Origin: Bacteroidota bacterium
GTDB taxonomy: Bacteria > Bacteroidota > Bacteroidia > Chitinophagales > Chitinophagaceae
Reading direction: 5' to 3'
NCBI GenBank assembly: GCA_018268105.1
Contig: JAFDXG010000093.1
Coordinates: 1 to 37,453 of the forward strand
DNA: 37,453 bases
The notes under the pieces were generated by a model, which was given only the letters and a program-made list of their open reading frames with translations, did not search any database and was not told the DNA's origin. The translations under genes and the position numbers were made by a program. Below are positions 1 through 8,020 of this stretch, in pieces (position 1 is the first letter of the stretch; every line of letters starts with the position of its first letter).

Positions 1-1440
1 ATTGTTTTCCTGGTTGACGATATGGGCTGGCAGGATTGTTCCCTGCCATTCTGGAACCAGGTAACACCTTTGAATAAACGCTATCACACCCCAAATATGG
101 AACGCCTCGCAAAGGAAGGTATGAAGTTTACCAATGCTTATGCCGCACCGGTTTGTACCCCTTCGCGCAGTAGTATGCTCAGTGGAATGAATGTGGCACA
201 CCACGGCATTACCAACTGGACATCACCGGCAAAAAATAATAATACCGATGCAGCAGACGATCAGTTTGAAGCGGCCAACTGGAACATCAATGGATTAAGT
301 CCGATAGCCGGCGTAACAAGCACAGCTTTTGCCACTCCATTCCCTCAATTGTTAAAACAATCCGGTTATTACACCATACATGTAGGCAAGGCACACTGGG
401 CATCTTATGGAACACCGGGGGCAAGTCCCTACAATATGGGGTTTATCGTAAATATTTCCGGACATTCCGCTGGTCACCCGCAAAGCTACCTGAGTGAAGA
501 GCATTACGGTAATCTGCCTTATAAAGCCATTATACAGGCCGTACCTGATCTTGAAGAATATTATGAAACAGGAACTTTCCTTACTGAAGCGCTCACCCTT
601 GAAGCCAAAAAAGCAATGGAATATCCAATCCAAAAACATCAGCCTTTTTATCTGAATATGGCTCAGTATGCAGTACATACTCCTATTATGGGTGATAAAA
701 GGTTTTTGCAAAAATATCTTGATAATGGACTGGACAGTACAGAAGCGCGGTATGCCAGTCTGCTTGAAGGAATGGATAAAAGCCTCGGCGACATAATGGA
801 TTTCTTAAAAACAAAAGGTGTGGAGAAAAATACTATCATCATCTTCATGAGTGATAATGGCGGGCTAAGTCTCGCACCACCACGCGGGGGCAGTGCACAT
901 ACTCAAAATCTTCCATTGAAGGCCGGTAAAGGATCGGTATATGAAGGAGGTATACGTGAACCAATGATCGTGAAATGGCCGGGGGTGGTTACACCTTCAT
1001 CCACAACTGATCAATATATAATCATTGAAGATTTTTTCCCTACGATTTTGGAAATGGCAGGTGTGCGGCAATATCAAACTGTGCAGCTTGTCGACGGCAA
1101 AAGTTTTGTACCCATATTAAGAAATCCTGCATATAAAGACAGTTTGAGACTATTGGTATGGCATTATCCTAATAAATGGCAAAACCAGGGCGGCCCGGGT
1201 ATCAATTATTTCAGCGCTGCAAGAAAAGGCGACTGGAAACTGGTATATAGCCTGCATACCGGGACAGGTGAATTATATAACCTGAAAGAAGATATAGGAG
1301 AAACTAAAAATCTGGCTTCTATATATCCCGAGAAATTAAAATCGCTGGAAGTTCAGTTGGGATTGAAATTGAAAAACTGGAAATCGCCCATGCCTTTTGA
1401 CAAAACTACCCATCAGCCCGTACCGTGGCCGGGAGAATAA
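1..1440 (+). CDS. Sulfatase (arylsulfatase family), 5' end outside window
   Basis: Hydrolyses a sulfate ester, probably on a sulfated glycan or aryl sulfate; the exact substrate cannot be read from sequence. The reading frame is open from base 1, and the first codons give IVFLVDDMGWQD, the usual metal-binding Asp-Asp start of a sulfatase core. The true start and any signal peptide therefore lie upstream of the window. The formylglycine motif C-x-P-x-R is present as VCTPSRSSM (bases about 160-185), the type that needs a maturing enzyme (FGE or anSME). A second metal motif, MSDNGG, follows near base 850, and the C-terminal region has the usual sulfatase subdomain (GDWKLVY, LYNLKEDIGE). A second sulfatase lies 1.3 kb downstream, so this looks like part of a sulfated-polymer locus. 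Family assignment is firm; substrate is unknown. Confidence 0.93.
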   Translation: MVFLVDDMGWQDCSLPFWNQVTPLNKRYHTPNMERLAKEGMKFTNAYAAPVCTPSRSSMLSGMNVAHHGITNWTSPAKNNNTDAADDQFEAANWNINGLSPIAGVTSTAFATPFPQLLKQSGYYTIHVGKAHWASYGTPGASPYNMGFIVNISGHSAGHPQSYLSEEHYGNLPYKAIIQAVPDLEEYYETGTFLTEALTLEAKKAMEYPIQKHQPFYLNMAQYAVHTPIMGDKRFLQKYLDNGLDSTEARYASLLEGMDKSLGDIMDFLKTKGVEKNTIIIFMSDNGGLSLAPPRGGSAHTQNLPLKAGKGSVYEGGIREPMIVKWPGVVTPSSTTDQYIIIEDFFPTILEMAGVRQYQTVQLVDGKSFVPILRNPAYKDSLRLLVWHYPNKWQNQGGPGINYFSAARKGDWKLVYSLHTGTGELYNLKEDIGETKNLASIYPEKLKSLEVQLGLKLKNWKSPMPFDKTTHQPVPWPGE

Positions 1441-1486
1441 CACATCACATGGATAGATTTACATTAACGGACTTCAGTAAAAAAAG

Positions 1487-2209
1487 ATGACAAATTTAAT
1501 CCTCGCTTTGCGTGCTTATAAATCCGACGTGGAAATTCATAAACATTCTGCTTATCAAATTGTGCTGTCGGAAGATGAGCCCTTTAATACGATTTGTGAA
1601 AACAAAAATCATATAAACATTTATGGTTTTGCCATAAAACCGCAAATTGCACATTCCTGTCAATGCAGTAAAAGCAATTTGGTTATTCTGAATATAGAAC
1701 CCTATTCTACATTAGGTAATACTTTATTAAGGAAAATCGGAGAAGATAAGCGTTCTGTTCATTTTACATCCCAACAGGAAATTTCAGATTTCTTTCATAC
1801 TCATAATAGCAAGTCTGCTATTGCCGATTTCATCCATAATAATAAAAACAACTTGCCACTTAAGTCTGACGAAAGGGTTAATAAAACCATAGCATTTATT
1901 AATGAAAATTTCAATTCGGATAAATTTACGCTGGACGAACTTTCAGGCAAGATCTTTTTATCTGCTTCACGGTTAGGATTTCTTTTCAGGGAACAGACGG
2001 GAAGCAGTATTTTTAAATACCTTTTATGGACAAGATTGAGATACGCCATATCTCAAATCCTGGCCGGGAACAACAAAAGCCTGACAGAGATTGCTTATGA
2101 ATCCGGATTTTATGATTCATCTCAAATGACTAAGTATATGTATGAAATGTTTGGCATTTCGCCTTCCAGGCTCAGACAAAAAAGTGATTTGATACAATTC
2201 TTACTATAA
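1487..2209 (+). CDS. AraC family transcriptional regulator
   Basis: Probable DNA-binding transcription factor of 240 residues. The C-terminal 100 residues (about 130-235) form the AraC/XylS double helix-turn-helix: a first helix pair around FTLDELSGKIFLSASRLGFLF and a second around SLTEIAYESGFYDSSQMTKY, followed by the family's FGISPSRLR motif. The N-terminal half is poorly conserved, contains several His and Cys residues (for example HSCQCSK) and may be a cupin-like sensing domain. It starts 46 bp after the sulfatase stop and ends 39 bp before a small ORF. It may therefore control the neighbouring sulfatase genes or the small ORF, but that is inference from position. The ligand is unknown. 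Confidence 0.9.
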   Translation: MTNLILALRAYKSDVEIHKHSAYQIVLSEDEPFNTICENKNHINIYGFAIKPQIAHSCQCSKSNLVILNIEPYSTLGNTLLRKIGEDKRSVHFTSQQEISDFFHTHNSKSAIADFIHNNKNNLPLKSDERVNKTIAFINENFNSDKFTLDELSGKIFLSASRLGFLFREQTGSSIFKYLLWTRLRYAISQILAGNNKSLTEIAYESGFYDSSQMTKYMYEMFGISPSRLRQKSDLIQFLL

Positions 2210-2218
2210 CACCGGTGC

Positions 2219-2226
2219 TAACTTTG
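2219..2226 (+). promoter_or_regulatory. Bacteroidota-type -7 promoter element
   Basis: TAACTTTG matches the Bacteroidota -7 consensus TAnnTTTG exactly. It lies just after the AraC-type gene stop and about 22 bp before the ATG at 2249, giving a short leader of about 15 nt. No good -33 TTTG sits at the usual 19-21 bp spacing; the nearest TTTG (2188-2191) is too far upstream. It may be a weak or activator-dependent promoter. Confidence 0.4.
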
Positions 2227-2248
2227 GGGCACATTAACGAATAACAAT

Positions 2249-2521
2249 ATGAATAGAATATTAGTAATAATAAACCTCTTTGATGGAGCCGTAGAAAAAA
2301 TAAAAGCCAATCCTGATTTGGCAAAAAAAGAAATGGAATTTGTAAAACAATGGCAAAAAGAAGAAATCTTAGAAAACTTTTTCATAACCGTTTCAAAAAC
2401 CGGAGCAGTTTTAATATTCAAAAACACCACCGAAACAAATGTAAAATCCCTTATCGAAATCTTACCTTATTTCCCATTTATGGCTAAAATAGAATATTAT
2501 AATACAGACAAGCATTTTTAA
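2249..2521 (+). CDS. Small muconolactone-isomerase-like (dimeric alpha/beta barrel) protein
   Basis: Encodes 90 residues with no signal peptide, so probably cytoplasmic. The pattern (beta strand MNRILVIINLF, helix with KKEMEFVKQWQKEEILENFF, strand TGAVLIFKNT, helix VKSLIEILPYFPFM, strand KIEYYNTDKHF) fits the ferredoxin-like fold of the muconolactone delta-isomerase/YCII-like group, in which two subunits form a barrel. I do not see enough to claim the isomerase reaction; many such proteins have unknown roles. It follows the AraC-type regulator by 39 bp with its own -7 element, so it could be a target of that regulator. The ORF is clearly coding by composition and fold pattern; function is open. 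Confidence 0.7.
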   Translation: MNRILVIINLFDGAVEKIKANPDLAKKEMEFVKQWQKEEILENFFITVSKTGAVLIFKNTTETNVKSLIEILPYFPFMAKIEYYNTDKHF

Positions 2522-2575
2522 CTTTTATCAGAAGTACTATATTCCGCAACAAATCAACTAAAATATAACCTTTTG

Positions 2576-2591
2576 AAATAAGAGCTTATTT
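2576..2591. repeat. AT-rich inverted repeat downstream of the small ORF
   Basis: AAATAAG (2576-2582) and CTTATTT (2585-2591) are perfect 7-bp inverted arms around AG. The loop is too tight for a classical terminator unless the inner pair opens. It could be a weak transcription end for the gene at 2249 or a protein-binding site upstream of the sulfatase at 2745. The rest of the 2522-2744 gap shows nothing convincing. Confidence 0.3.
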
Positions 2592-2744
2592 TATACTCGT
2601 ACGGGTCAACCCAGGCATAAGGTTTTATAGTTAGAGTAATTTGACCTATTTCTCCCAACATATTTCACAGCTAAAATATTGAAATTTACCCAAGACACGG
2701 AGGTATTCCATAACTTCATAATAATTAATTCAAACCAATTAATT

Positions 2745-4250
2745 ATGTTGAAAATATTTTTCGGGTCCGGTATTTTATTATTTGTTTGTTTGAATTGCTT
2801 TGCCCAAACCAAAAAGCCCAATGTAATTGTTATCTACGCCGATGATCTTGGTTATGGCGACCTGAGTTGCTATGGAGCAACTAAGCTGCATACTCCCAAT
2901 GTAGATCAACTGGCAAAGGAAGGTATACGATTCACTAATGCACATGCTACTTCATCTACCTGCACTCCCAGCCGCTATGCACTAATGACAGGGCAATATC
3001 CCTGGCGCAAACAAGGTACGGGAATCTTACCGGGTGATGCTGCACTTATCATCCCAACGGAAAAAACCACCCTCCCTTCCCTGTTTCGTAAAGCCGGATA
3101 TCAAACAGGTATTGTGGGTAAATGGCACCTCGGGTTGGGGGAACAGGTAGAAAAAAACTGGAATGGCGAAGTAAAGCCCGGTCCAAATGAAACAGGTTTT
3201 GATTACTCTTTTATTTTTCCGGCAACTGCGGACAGGGTGCCAACAGTATTCCTGGAGAACCACAACGTTGTCGCGCTTGATAAGTCAGATCCTATTGAAG
3301 TAAATTATAAAGAAAAAGTAGGTAACGATCCTACTGGTTTGGAGCATCCGGAATTGTTGAAATTAAAATCATCTCCCGGTCAGGGCCATAATCAGACTAT
3401 AGTGAATGGAATTGGGCGGATAGGCTATATGAGTGGCGGGCATACCGCCCGATGGACAGATGAAGAGCTTTCTTTAACTTTCCTAACCAAAGCAAAACAG
3501 TTCATCCGCGACAACAGCAAACATCCTTTCTTCCTTTATTTTACACTAACAGAACCTCATGTACCACGCATGCCTGCAACAATGTTTAAAGATAAGAGTG
3601 GACTGGGACTGCGTGGCGATGCTATATTGCAATTAGACTGGACAATAGGTGAACTGACCAAACAAATAGCCTCATTAGGACTTACCGGTAATACTATCAT
3701 CATATTTACCAGTGACAATGGTCCCGTATTAGACGATGGCTACCAGGATGGAGCAGTAACTCAGTTGCATGGACATACCCCATGGGGACCTTTCCGTGGC
3801 GGCAAGTACAGTATATTTGAAGCGGGTACCCGTATTCCCTGGATCATCAGTTGGCCGGGTAAAATCAAACCGGGTGTATCTACTGCTATGGTTTGCCAGG
3901 TAGATATGATTCAATCATTTGCTCATCTTCTCAAACAAACCATCCCTGACGGCGATGCCCCTGATAGCGAAAATATGTGGACAGCACTAACCGGAAAATC
4001 GCAAAAAGGCCGTAGCATATTGATAGAACACGGGAATGTGTTAAGCATTGTACAAAACAACTGGAAATATATAGAACCGGGTAAAGGCCCTAAACTTTTT
4101 GGACCCGTAAATATAGAATCTGGTATTGATGAACAACCTCAACTTTATGACCTGGAAGAAGACCCCGGTGAAAAAAATAATCTTGCCGCACAACATCCTG
4201 AAAAAGTGAGAGAGCTAGCAGGGTTGTTGCAAGAGATAAGAAACAAATAA
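2745..4250 (+). CDS. Secreted sulfatase (arylsulfatase A-like)
   Basis: Complete sulfatase of 501 residues. I chose the ATG at 2745 because it begins a clear signal peptide (MLKIFFGSGILLFVCLNCFAQ); the same frame stays open upstream to a TTG at 2679, but those extra 22 residues would hide the signal. The mature enzyme should be periplasmic. Visible features: metal-binding Asp-Asp in YADDLGYGD (residues 33-34), formylglycine motif TCTPSRYAL with Cys73, VGKWHLG near residue 125, and a late metal site in FTSDNGP. The C-terminal subdomain ends with LYDLEEDPGEKNNLA, typical of the family. It needs Cys-to-formylglycine maturation by an enzyme not in this window. The pairing with the sulfatase at the left edge suggests a substrate with more than one sulfate position; this is inference. 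Confidence 0.95.
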   Translation: MLKIFFGSGILLFVCLNCFAQTKKPNVIVIYADDLGYGDLSCYGATKLHTPNVDQLAKEGIRFTNAHATSSTCTPSRYALMTGQYPWRKQGTGILPGDAALIIPTEKTTLPSLFRKAGYQTGIVGKWHLGLGEQVEKNWNGEVKPGPNETGFDYSFIFPATADRVPTVFLENHNVVALDKSDPIEVNYKEKVGNDPTGLEHPELLKLKSSPGQGHNQTIVNGIGRIGYMSGGHTARWTDEELSLTFLTKAKQFIRDNSKHPFFLYFTLTEPHVPRMPATMFKDKSGLGLRGDAILQLDWTIGELTKQIASLGLTGNTIIIFTSDNGPVLDDGYQDGAVTQLHGHTPWGPFRGGKYSIFEAGTRIPWIISWPGKIKPGVSTAMVCQVDMIQSFAHLLKQTIPDGDAPDSENMWTALTGKSQKGRSILIEHGNVLSIVQNNWKYIEPGKGPKLFGPVNIESGIDEQPQLYDLEEDPGEKNNLAAQHPEKVRELAGLLQEIRNK

Positions 4251-4261
4251 TTGTAGTGAAC

Positions 4262-4280
4262 TTAAGTCTTTCTCACTTAA
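4262..4280. terminator. Weak AT-rich hairpin between convergent genes
   Basis: TTAAGT (4262-4267) pairs with ACTTAA (4275-4280) across a 7-nt loop, followed by T-rich sequence. It lies 12 bp after the sulfatase stop and before the convergent pbpC stop. The stem is AT-rich and unstable, so the terminator role is only a suggestion from its position. Confidence 0.25.
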
Positions 4281-4366
4281 TTTACTTAATTCCTTAATGG
4301 TTTTTAATGTTTATTTCCTGGCATATATCTTCTGTCTACCTTTTCCCACAGTTTCTGTTATTTCAT

Positions 4367-6775
4367 CTATTGGGGAGTATTTTCTTTTTCAAGTACTTCA
4401 AACTGATGGGTAACCCGTTCGCCCACCTCATCTACAATCGTTAAGAAATGCCTGCCGGGAGCCGGACTCAGCGCCACCTGGTGAAAGCGGGTAGTTACGC
4501 CAATATATTCATCATCAAGATGCCAGAAGATTTTAGCATCTGGTTTTTGATGTGCCGCGGTGAAAATAACCTTTCCCTGCACACCATTAATTTCTACCGG
4601 CACATATATCCTGGCGTTGTTTTCCGGATATATCAGCGCCATTGCTCTTCGGGATGCATTATTGCCGCATCCTTCTTTATAAGGAGGCAAAGGAAGATAA
4701 TCAAAATGTTTCTGCCGGTAGTACCATTCCATAACAGGTGGGAGAATAAACCAGCTTTTATGCACCATCAAAGAAGGGGAAATACAGTTTTCGGTTACCC
4801 TATACTGTTGAGATGGATCAAGATGAATGATATTGTGATACGGGCACAATGGGCTGTTGGATTCTTCTGCTGATACGGCAATACTGTCAATATCTGTACA
4901 ATCGGTATTCGCCCTGAACCCGCTTTGATGGCATACTGCCAGTTTTGGCAATCCCTCTGCCGGATTGCTAAACCAGGGTGATGCAGGAAGTTGCCTGATA
5001 ATATCAAACAAAACCGGTGCAGCTTTCTGTACACCTATTAAACCCGGCCGCCCCTCACCAGTACCATTACCTACCCAAACAACTGTTACAAAACGGGGAG
5101 TAATCCCAACCGCCCATGCATCGCGGAAACCAAAGCTTGTACCTGTTTTCCAGGCAACACGTTGTGAAGAGCTAAACTGCTTCCACAACCCTTCTTCTCC
5201 CGGCCGCATTACATCTTCCATTGCCTGAAACATTTGCCATATAGCTACAGGATCAAGAAAATTAATTTCAGTTTTGTCATTGTTATTTTTCTTCATCGCA
5301 TCGGATAAATAAACCGGCGGGGAAAAATCGGTTTTTAAAATTTTATCTTTATTACGCCGGGTATGATTCAGTGCCCTTGCCATTCCCGCATATACGGCAG
5401 CAAGGTCCCAGGGTGTGACTTCACAACCACCAAGAATTAAAGAGAGCCCATAATGATCTGCCGGTTGATTTAATGTGGTAATACCAAGCTGTTGCAACAC
5501 CTCATAAAACCTGGGATATTTATAGTCCCGGAGCATGCGCACAGCCGGTATGTTGAGCGATCTGGACAATGCAAGATGTGCAGGTACTGCCCCTTCATAA
5601 TCTCTGTCATAATTCTGGGGGGTATATCCGCCGATCTGCGTAGGTATATCCGCTATCAATGTACCGGGCAGAAACCTTCCTTCGTGCAACATACAGGCAT
5701 AGAGCAACGGTTTCAATGTACTGCCGGGGCTCCTTGCTGAATTTATTATATCAACATGGCTTTGCACATCAGGATCCTCCGGATGATATATATTGCCAAC
5801 ATAAGACAACACCTTACCACTTTCCACTTCAAGCACCAGCGCACAAATATTATTGATACTGTTGCCCCTGTATACCGCCTGATACTGTTCAATAATGCGG
5901 GTCACATTTTGCTGTAACAAGGTATTAATTGTAGTATGGGCAATTGTTTTATCTTTTGATTTAAACTCAGTTCTGAAACGCTGAAGCAAATGAGGCGCAA
6001 GCTGCGGCAGGGGTTTAGGTTCATCAGGTAATGCCTCCAGCAGTGCAAGGTCGTGTGTTATTGTATCTATTTTTTTTTGCTGCAATAATTTATCCAGCAA
6101 CAGGTTTCTTTTCTTCAATAAAATATTCCTGTTCTTACCGGGATGTACCAATGCAGGTGCATTGGGCAATACAGCAAGCGCAGCCATTTCTCCCCAGCTA
6201 AGTCTTTCGGGTGGACGTGCATAATAGCGCCAGGATGCTGCATCAAGTCCGATCACATTACTGCCGAAGGGTGCATTGGAAGCATATAATGCAAGTATTT
6301 CTTTTTTCGAAAAAGATAATTCAAGTCGTATGGCCTGAATGCTTTCAATTATCTTCTGAAAAATATTCCGGGGCCTGTTGCGCGACATACGCATTACCTG
6401 CATGGTAATTGTACTTCCCCCGCTAATGGTATGTGAAGCACTAAAATTCTGCCGGATTGCTCTCATCATGGCAAGGATATCCACACCGGGATGAAAGTAA
6501 AATCTTTTGTCTTCAAACGTTACAATACATTGGGCAAATTTGTCGGGTACATCGGCACTATAGGGAAACCTCCATTGACCATCAGCAGCAATAGTTGCAC
6601 CCAGCAGTTGCCCTTTGGCATCTTTTATTACCCAGGAAACAGGAGCATTAAAAAGCCTTTGGGGAAGACATAACCAAAACCAAATTAAAGCAATGAACAG
6701 GCCTAACAACAATACTTTGGTTCGCTTTTTCAGGTTCCTGAAGTAACGATATATATTAAAAATTTTTTTTTTCAT
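4367..6775 (-). CDS. pbpC: Penicillin-binding protein 1C (transglycosylase/transpeptidase)
   Basis: Bifunctional class A penicillin-binding protein that polymerises and cross-links peptidoglycan, anchored in the inner membrane with catalytic domains in the periplasm. I chose the ATG at 6775 (802 residues, MKKKIFNIYRYF); the longer frame starts at TTG 6802. One membrane segment lies near residues 20-38. The GT51 transglycosylase domain has the catalytic Glu in TFEDKRFYFHPGVD (Glu88) and GGSTITMQ. The transpeptidase domain has SxxK in SPGSTLK (Ser352), SxN in SRSLN and KTGT near residue 543. The C-terminal part beyond about residue 690 matches the BiPBP_C immunoglobulin-like domain that marks the 1C subgroup. 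The alpha-2-macroglobulin gene often paired with pbpC is not seen next to it. Confidence 0.93.
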   Translation of the reverse strand: MKKKIFNIYRYFRNLKKRTKVLLLGLFIALIWFWLCLPQRLFNAPVSWVIKDAKGQLLGATIAADGQWRFPYSADVPDKFAQCIVTFEDKRFYFHPGVDILAMMRAIRQNFSASHTISGGSTITMQVMRMSRNRPRNIFQKIIESIQAIRLELSFSKKEILALYASNAPFGSNVIGLDAASWRYYARPPERLSWGEMAALAVLPNAPALVHPGKNRNILLKKRNLLLDKLLQQKKIDTITHDLALLEALPDEPKPLPQLAPHLLQRFRTEFKSKDKTIAHTTINTLLQQNVTRIIEQYQAVYRGNSINNICALVLEVESGKVLSYVGNIYHPEDPDVQSHVDIINSARSPGSTLKPLLYACMLHEGRFLPGTLIADIPTQIGGYTPQNYDRDYEGAVPAHLALSRSLNIPAVRMLRDYKYPRFYEVLQQLGITTLNQPADHYGLSLILGGCEVTPWDLAAVYAGMARALNHTRRNKDKILKTDFSPPVYLSDAMKKNNNDKTEINFLDPVAIWQMFQAMEDVMRPGEEGLWKQFSSSQRVAWKTGTSFGFRDAWAVGITPRFVTVVWVGNGTGEGRPGLIGVQKAAPVLFDIIRQLPASPWFSNPAEGLPKLAVCHQSGFRANTDCTDIDSIAVSAEESNSPLCPYHNIIHLDPSQQYRVTENCISPSLMVHKSWFILPPVMEWYYRQKHFDYLPLPPYKEGCGNNASRRAMALIYPENNARIYVPVEINGVQGKVIFTAAHQKPDAKIFWHLDDEYIGVTTRFHQVALSPAPGRHFLTIVDEVGERVTHQFEVLEKENTPQ

Positions 6776-6782
6776 CTTCGAT

Positions 6783-6839
6783 TCACAAAAGAACCTTTTC
6801 AATTATTACATCAGCAGGTTTCTCAATTTTTTCTTTCAT
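6783..6839 (-). CDS. Possible 18-codon leader ORF upstream of pbpC
   Basis: An ATG at 6839 opens an 18-residue frame (MKEKIEKPADVIIEKVLL) that stops 7 bp before the chosen pbpC ATG. It would be translated just ahead of pbpC and could couple to it. The peptide is lysine/glutamate-rich with no attenuator-like codon run. It may equally be chance in AT-rich leader DNA. Confidence 0.2.
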   Translation of the reverse strand: MKEKIEKPADVIIEKVLL

Positions 6840-6917
6840 GACTTTGTTTTATTTAAGTATTTTTCAATTCTCTTCTGTCACATTAAACACAACAATAACC
6901 CTAACCGAAAATTTGAA

Positions 6918-6946
6918 ACCTGTCTATAATACCTGTAACAGGTATT
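6918..6946. promoter_or_regulatory. Operator-like palindrome with three ACCTGT half-sites
   Basis: AATACCTG (6928-6935) and CAGGTATT (6939-6946) form a perfect 8-bp inverted repeat around TAA. An extra direct copy of the half-site ACCTGT lies at 6918-6923, exactly 13 bp before the one at 6931-6936; the inverted copy is ACAGGT at 6938-6943. The palindrome occupies the -33 region of the -7 element at 6952 and lies between divergent pbpC and DUF1080 genes. It most likely binds a dimeric regulator; which one is not known. Confidence 0.55.
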
Positions 6947-6951
6947 TTATC

Positions 6952-6959
6952 TACTTTTG
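6952..6959 (+). promoter_or_regulatory. Bacteroidota-type -7 promoter element for the DUF1080 gene
   Basis: TACTTTTG matches TAnnTTTG exactly. The predicted start of transcription is about 6966, leaving a leader of about 23 nt before the ATG at 6989. No -33 TTTG lies at normal spacing; the palindrome at 6928-6946 sits there instead. This suggests regulation by a bound protein. Confidence 0.5.
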
Positions 6960-6988
6960 AAGCATCCGTAAGTTTAAAATTAATTGAT

Positions 6989-7789
6989 ATGAAAAATATA
7001 ATCGCGTGCAGTGCCCTTTTATTTTTATTAAATATAGCTTTTGCTCAGGAGACCACTCATCGTAAATGGAAACAACTCTTTAACGGAAAAGACCTGAAAG
7101 GCTGGAACATTAAAATAAAAGGGCATGATTACAATGATAATTTTGGTAATACATTCCGGGTTGAAAACGGAGTGATGAAAGTTTCTTACGACCATTACGA
7201 TAATTTTAATCAGCAATACGGTCATATTTTTTACAAAAAACCATTCTCCTATTATATCCTTGCCGTAGAATATCGTTTTGTTGGGCAACAGGCAACAGGT
7301 GGTGAGGGCTGGGCTTACAAAAACAGCGGTATCATGCTGCATTGCCAGAACCCTGCTACCATGCTCAAAGACCAGGACTTTCCTATTTCAATAGAAGATC
7401 AGTTACTGGGTGGCGATGCCACAGGAGAGCGCTCCACCTGTAATCTATGCACGCCCGGAACCTATGTAGTAATGGAAGGTAAGTTGATTACTCAGCATTG
7501 TGTAAATTCCAGTTCCAAAACATTTCGTGGCGACCAGTGGGTAAGGGCCGAAGTGGTTGTACTTGGAGATTCTATTATCAAACATATAGTAAACGGCGAT
7601 ACGGTGCTGGTATATGAAAAGCCTCAGATTGGCGGGGGAAATGTCAGCAACTACGATCCTGCCCAAAAGAAAGACGGACAATTATTATCATCAGGGTATA
7701 TATCACTCCAGAGTGAGAGCCATCCTGTAGAATTCAGGAAGGTGGAAATCATTGACCTGTCGAAAGAGTACAGGAGGAAGAGGAAGTAG
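6989..7789 (+). CDS. Secreted DUF1080 (3-keto-disaccharide hydrolase-like) protein
   Basis: A 266-residue protein with a clear signal peptide (MKNIIACSALLFLLNIAFAQ), so periplasmic or exported. The mature part is one DUF1080 domain: it opens with KWKQLFNGKDLKGWNIK, the family's signature start, and continues as a concanavalin-like beta sandwich ending in GYISLQSESHPVEFRKVEIIDL. Members characterised so far act on 3-keto sugars or 3-keto glycosides, or bind carbohydrate; the substrate here is unknown. Two Cys sit close together in STCNLCTPG near residues 150-155. A second DUF1080 gene lies at 13546 with other sugar-oxidation genes. This copy stands alone with its own operator-like promoter, so it may be controlled separately. 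Confidence 0.85.
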   Translation: MKNIIACSALLFLLNIAFAQETTHRKWKQLFNGKDLKGWNIKIKGHDYNDNFGNTFRVENGVMKVSYDHYDNFNQQYGHIFYKKPFSYYILAVEYRFVGQQATGGEGWAYKNSGIMLHCQNPATMLKDQDFPISIEDQLLGGDATGERSTCNLCTPGTYVVMEGKLITQHCVNSSSKTFRGDQWVRAEVVVLGDSIIKHIVNGDTVLVYEKPQIGGGNVSNYDPAQKKDGQLLSSGYISLQSESHPVEFRKVEIIDLSKEYRRKRK

Positions 7790-7797
7790 AGTTGAGG

Positions 7798-7867
7798 TTT
7801 GGAGTTTCGAGTTTCAGGTTTATCGTCTCACATTTTACTATATACTATTTCTCATTTACTTATTCAC
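7798..7867. repeat. Intergenic tract with 7-bp period
   Basis: From 7798 the sequence divides into ten successive 7-bp words: TTTGGAG, TTTCGAG, TTTCAGG, TTTATCG, TCTCACA, TTTTACT, ATATACT, ATTTCTC, ATTTACT, TATTCAC. It starts 8 bp after a stop codon. The same order of words appears in degenerate form at 32977-33039. No ORF or strong hairpin is present. The remaining gap to nrdB (7868-8020) shows no clear NrdR box or -7 element. Confidence 0.5.
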
Positions 7868-8020
7868 ACCCTGTTAATTTCTTTTGGGTTCAGAAAATTA
7901 ATTAATCCTGAACTTTATCGCCACCACAGGAAGAATATCCCCAAATTATCAGATAGTGATTGTTCTCTTTAAGCGTGAAAGAAGGGGTGGGTATCCTGTC
8001 CTGTTTAAAATTTATTTACT

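Noticed and set aside
352..711. Antisense open frame of 119 codons inside the first sulfatase
   Set aside because: It is a shadow of the sulfatase frame, has no family features, and the sense strand carries all catalytic motifs.
2679..2744. Longer N-terminus for the second sulfatase from TTG 2679
   Set aside because: The extra residues precede a clear signal peptide that begins at ATG 2745.
4281..4320. Possible continuation of 7-bp-period repeats after the second sulfatase
   Set aside because: The CTTAAT-type words recur at steps of 8 and 9 rather than 7, so the periodicity is not convincing.
4448..4873. Antisense frame of 141 codons inside pbpC
   Set aside because: It overlaps the conserved C-terminal domain of PBP1C and shows no recognisable protein features.
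6931..6943. Resemblance of the ACCTGT...ACAGGT palindrome to a LuxR-type lux box
   Set aside because: A lux box has the same half-sites but a 20-bp total length; here the span is 13 bp, and no LuxR/LuxI gene is visible.
7868..8020. Possible NrdR box or riboswitch upstream of nrdB
   Set aside because: No match to the NrdR box pattern and no conserved riboswitch core could be seen; only a short imperfect inverted repeat is present.
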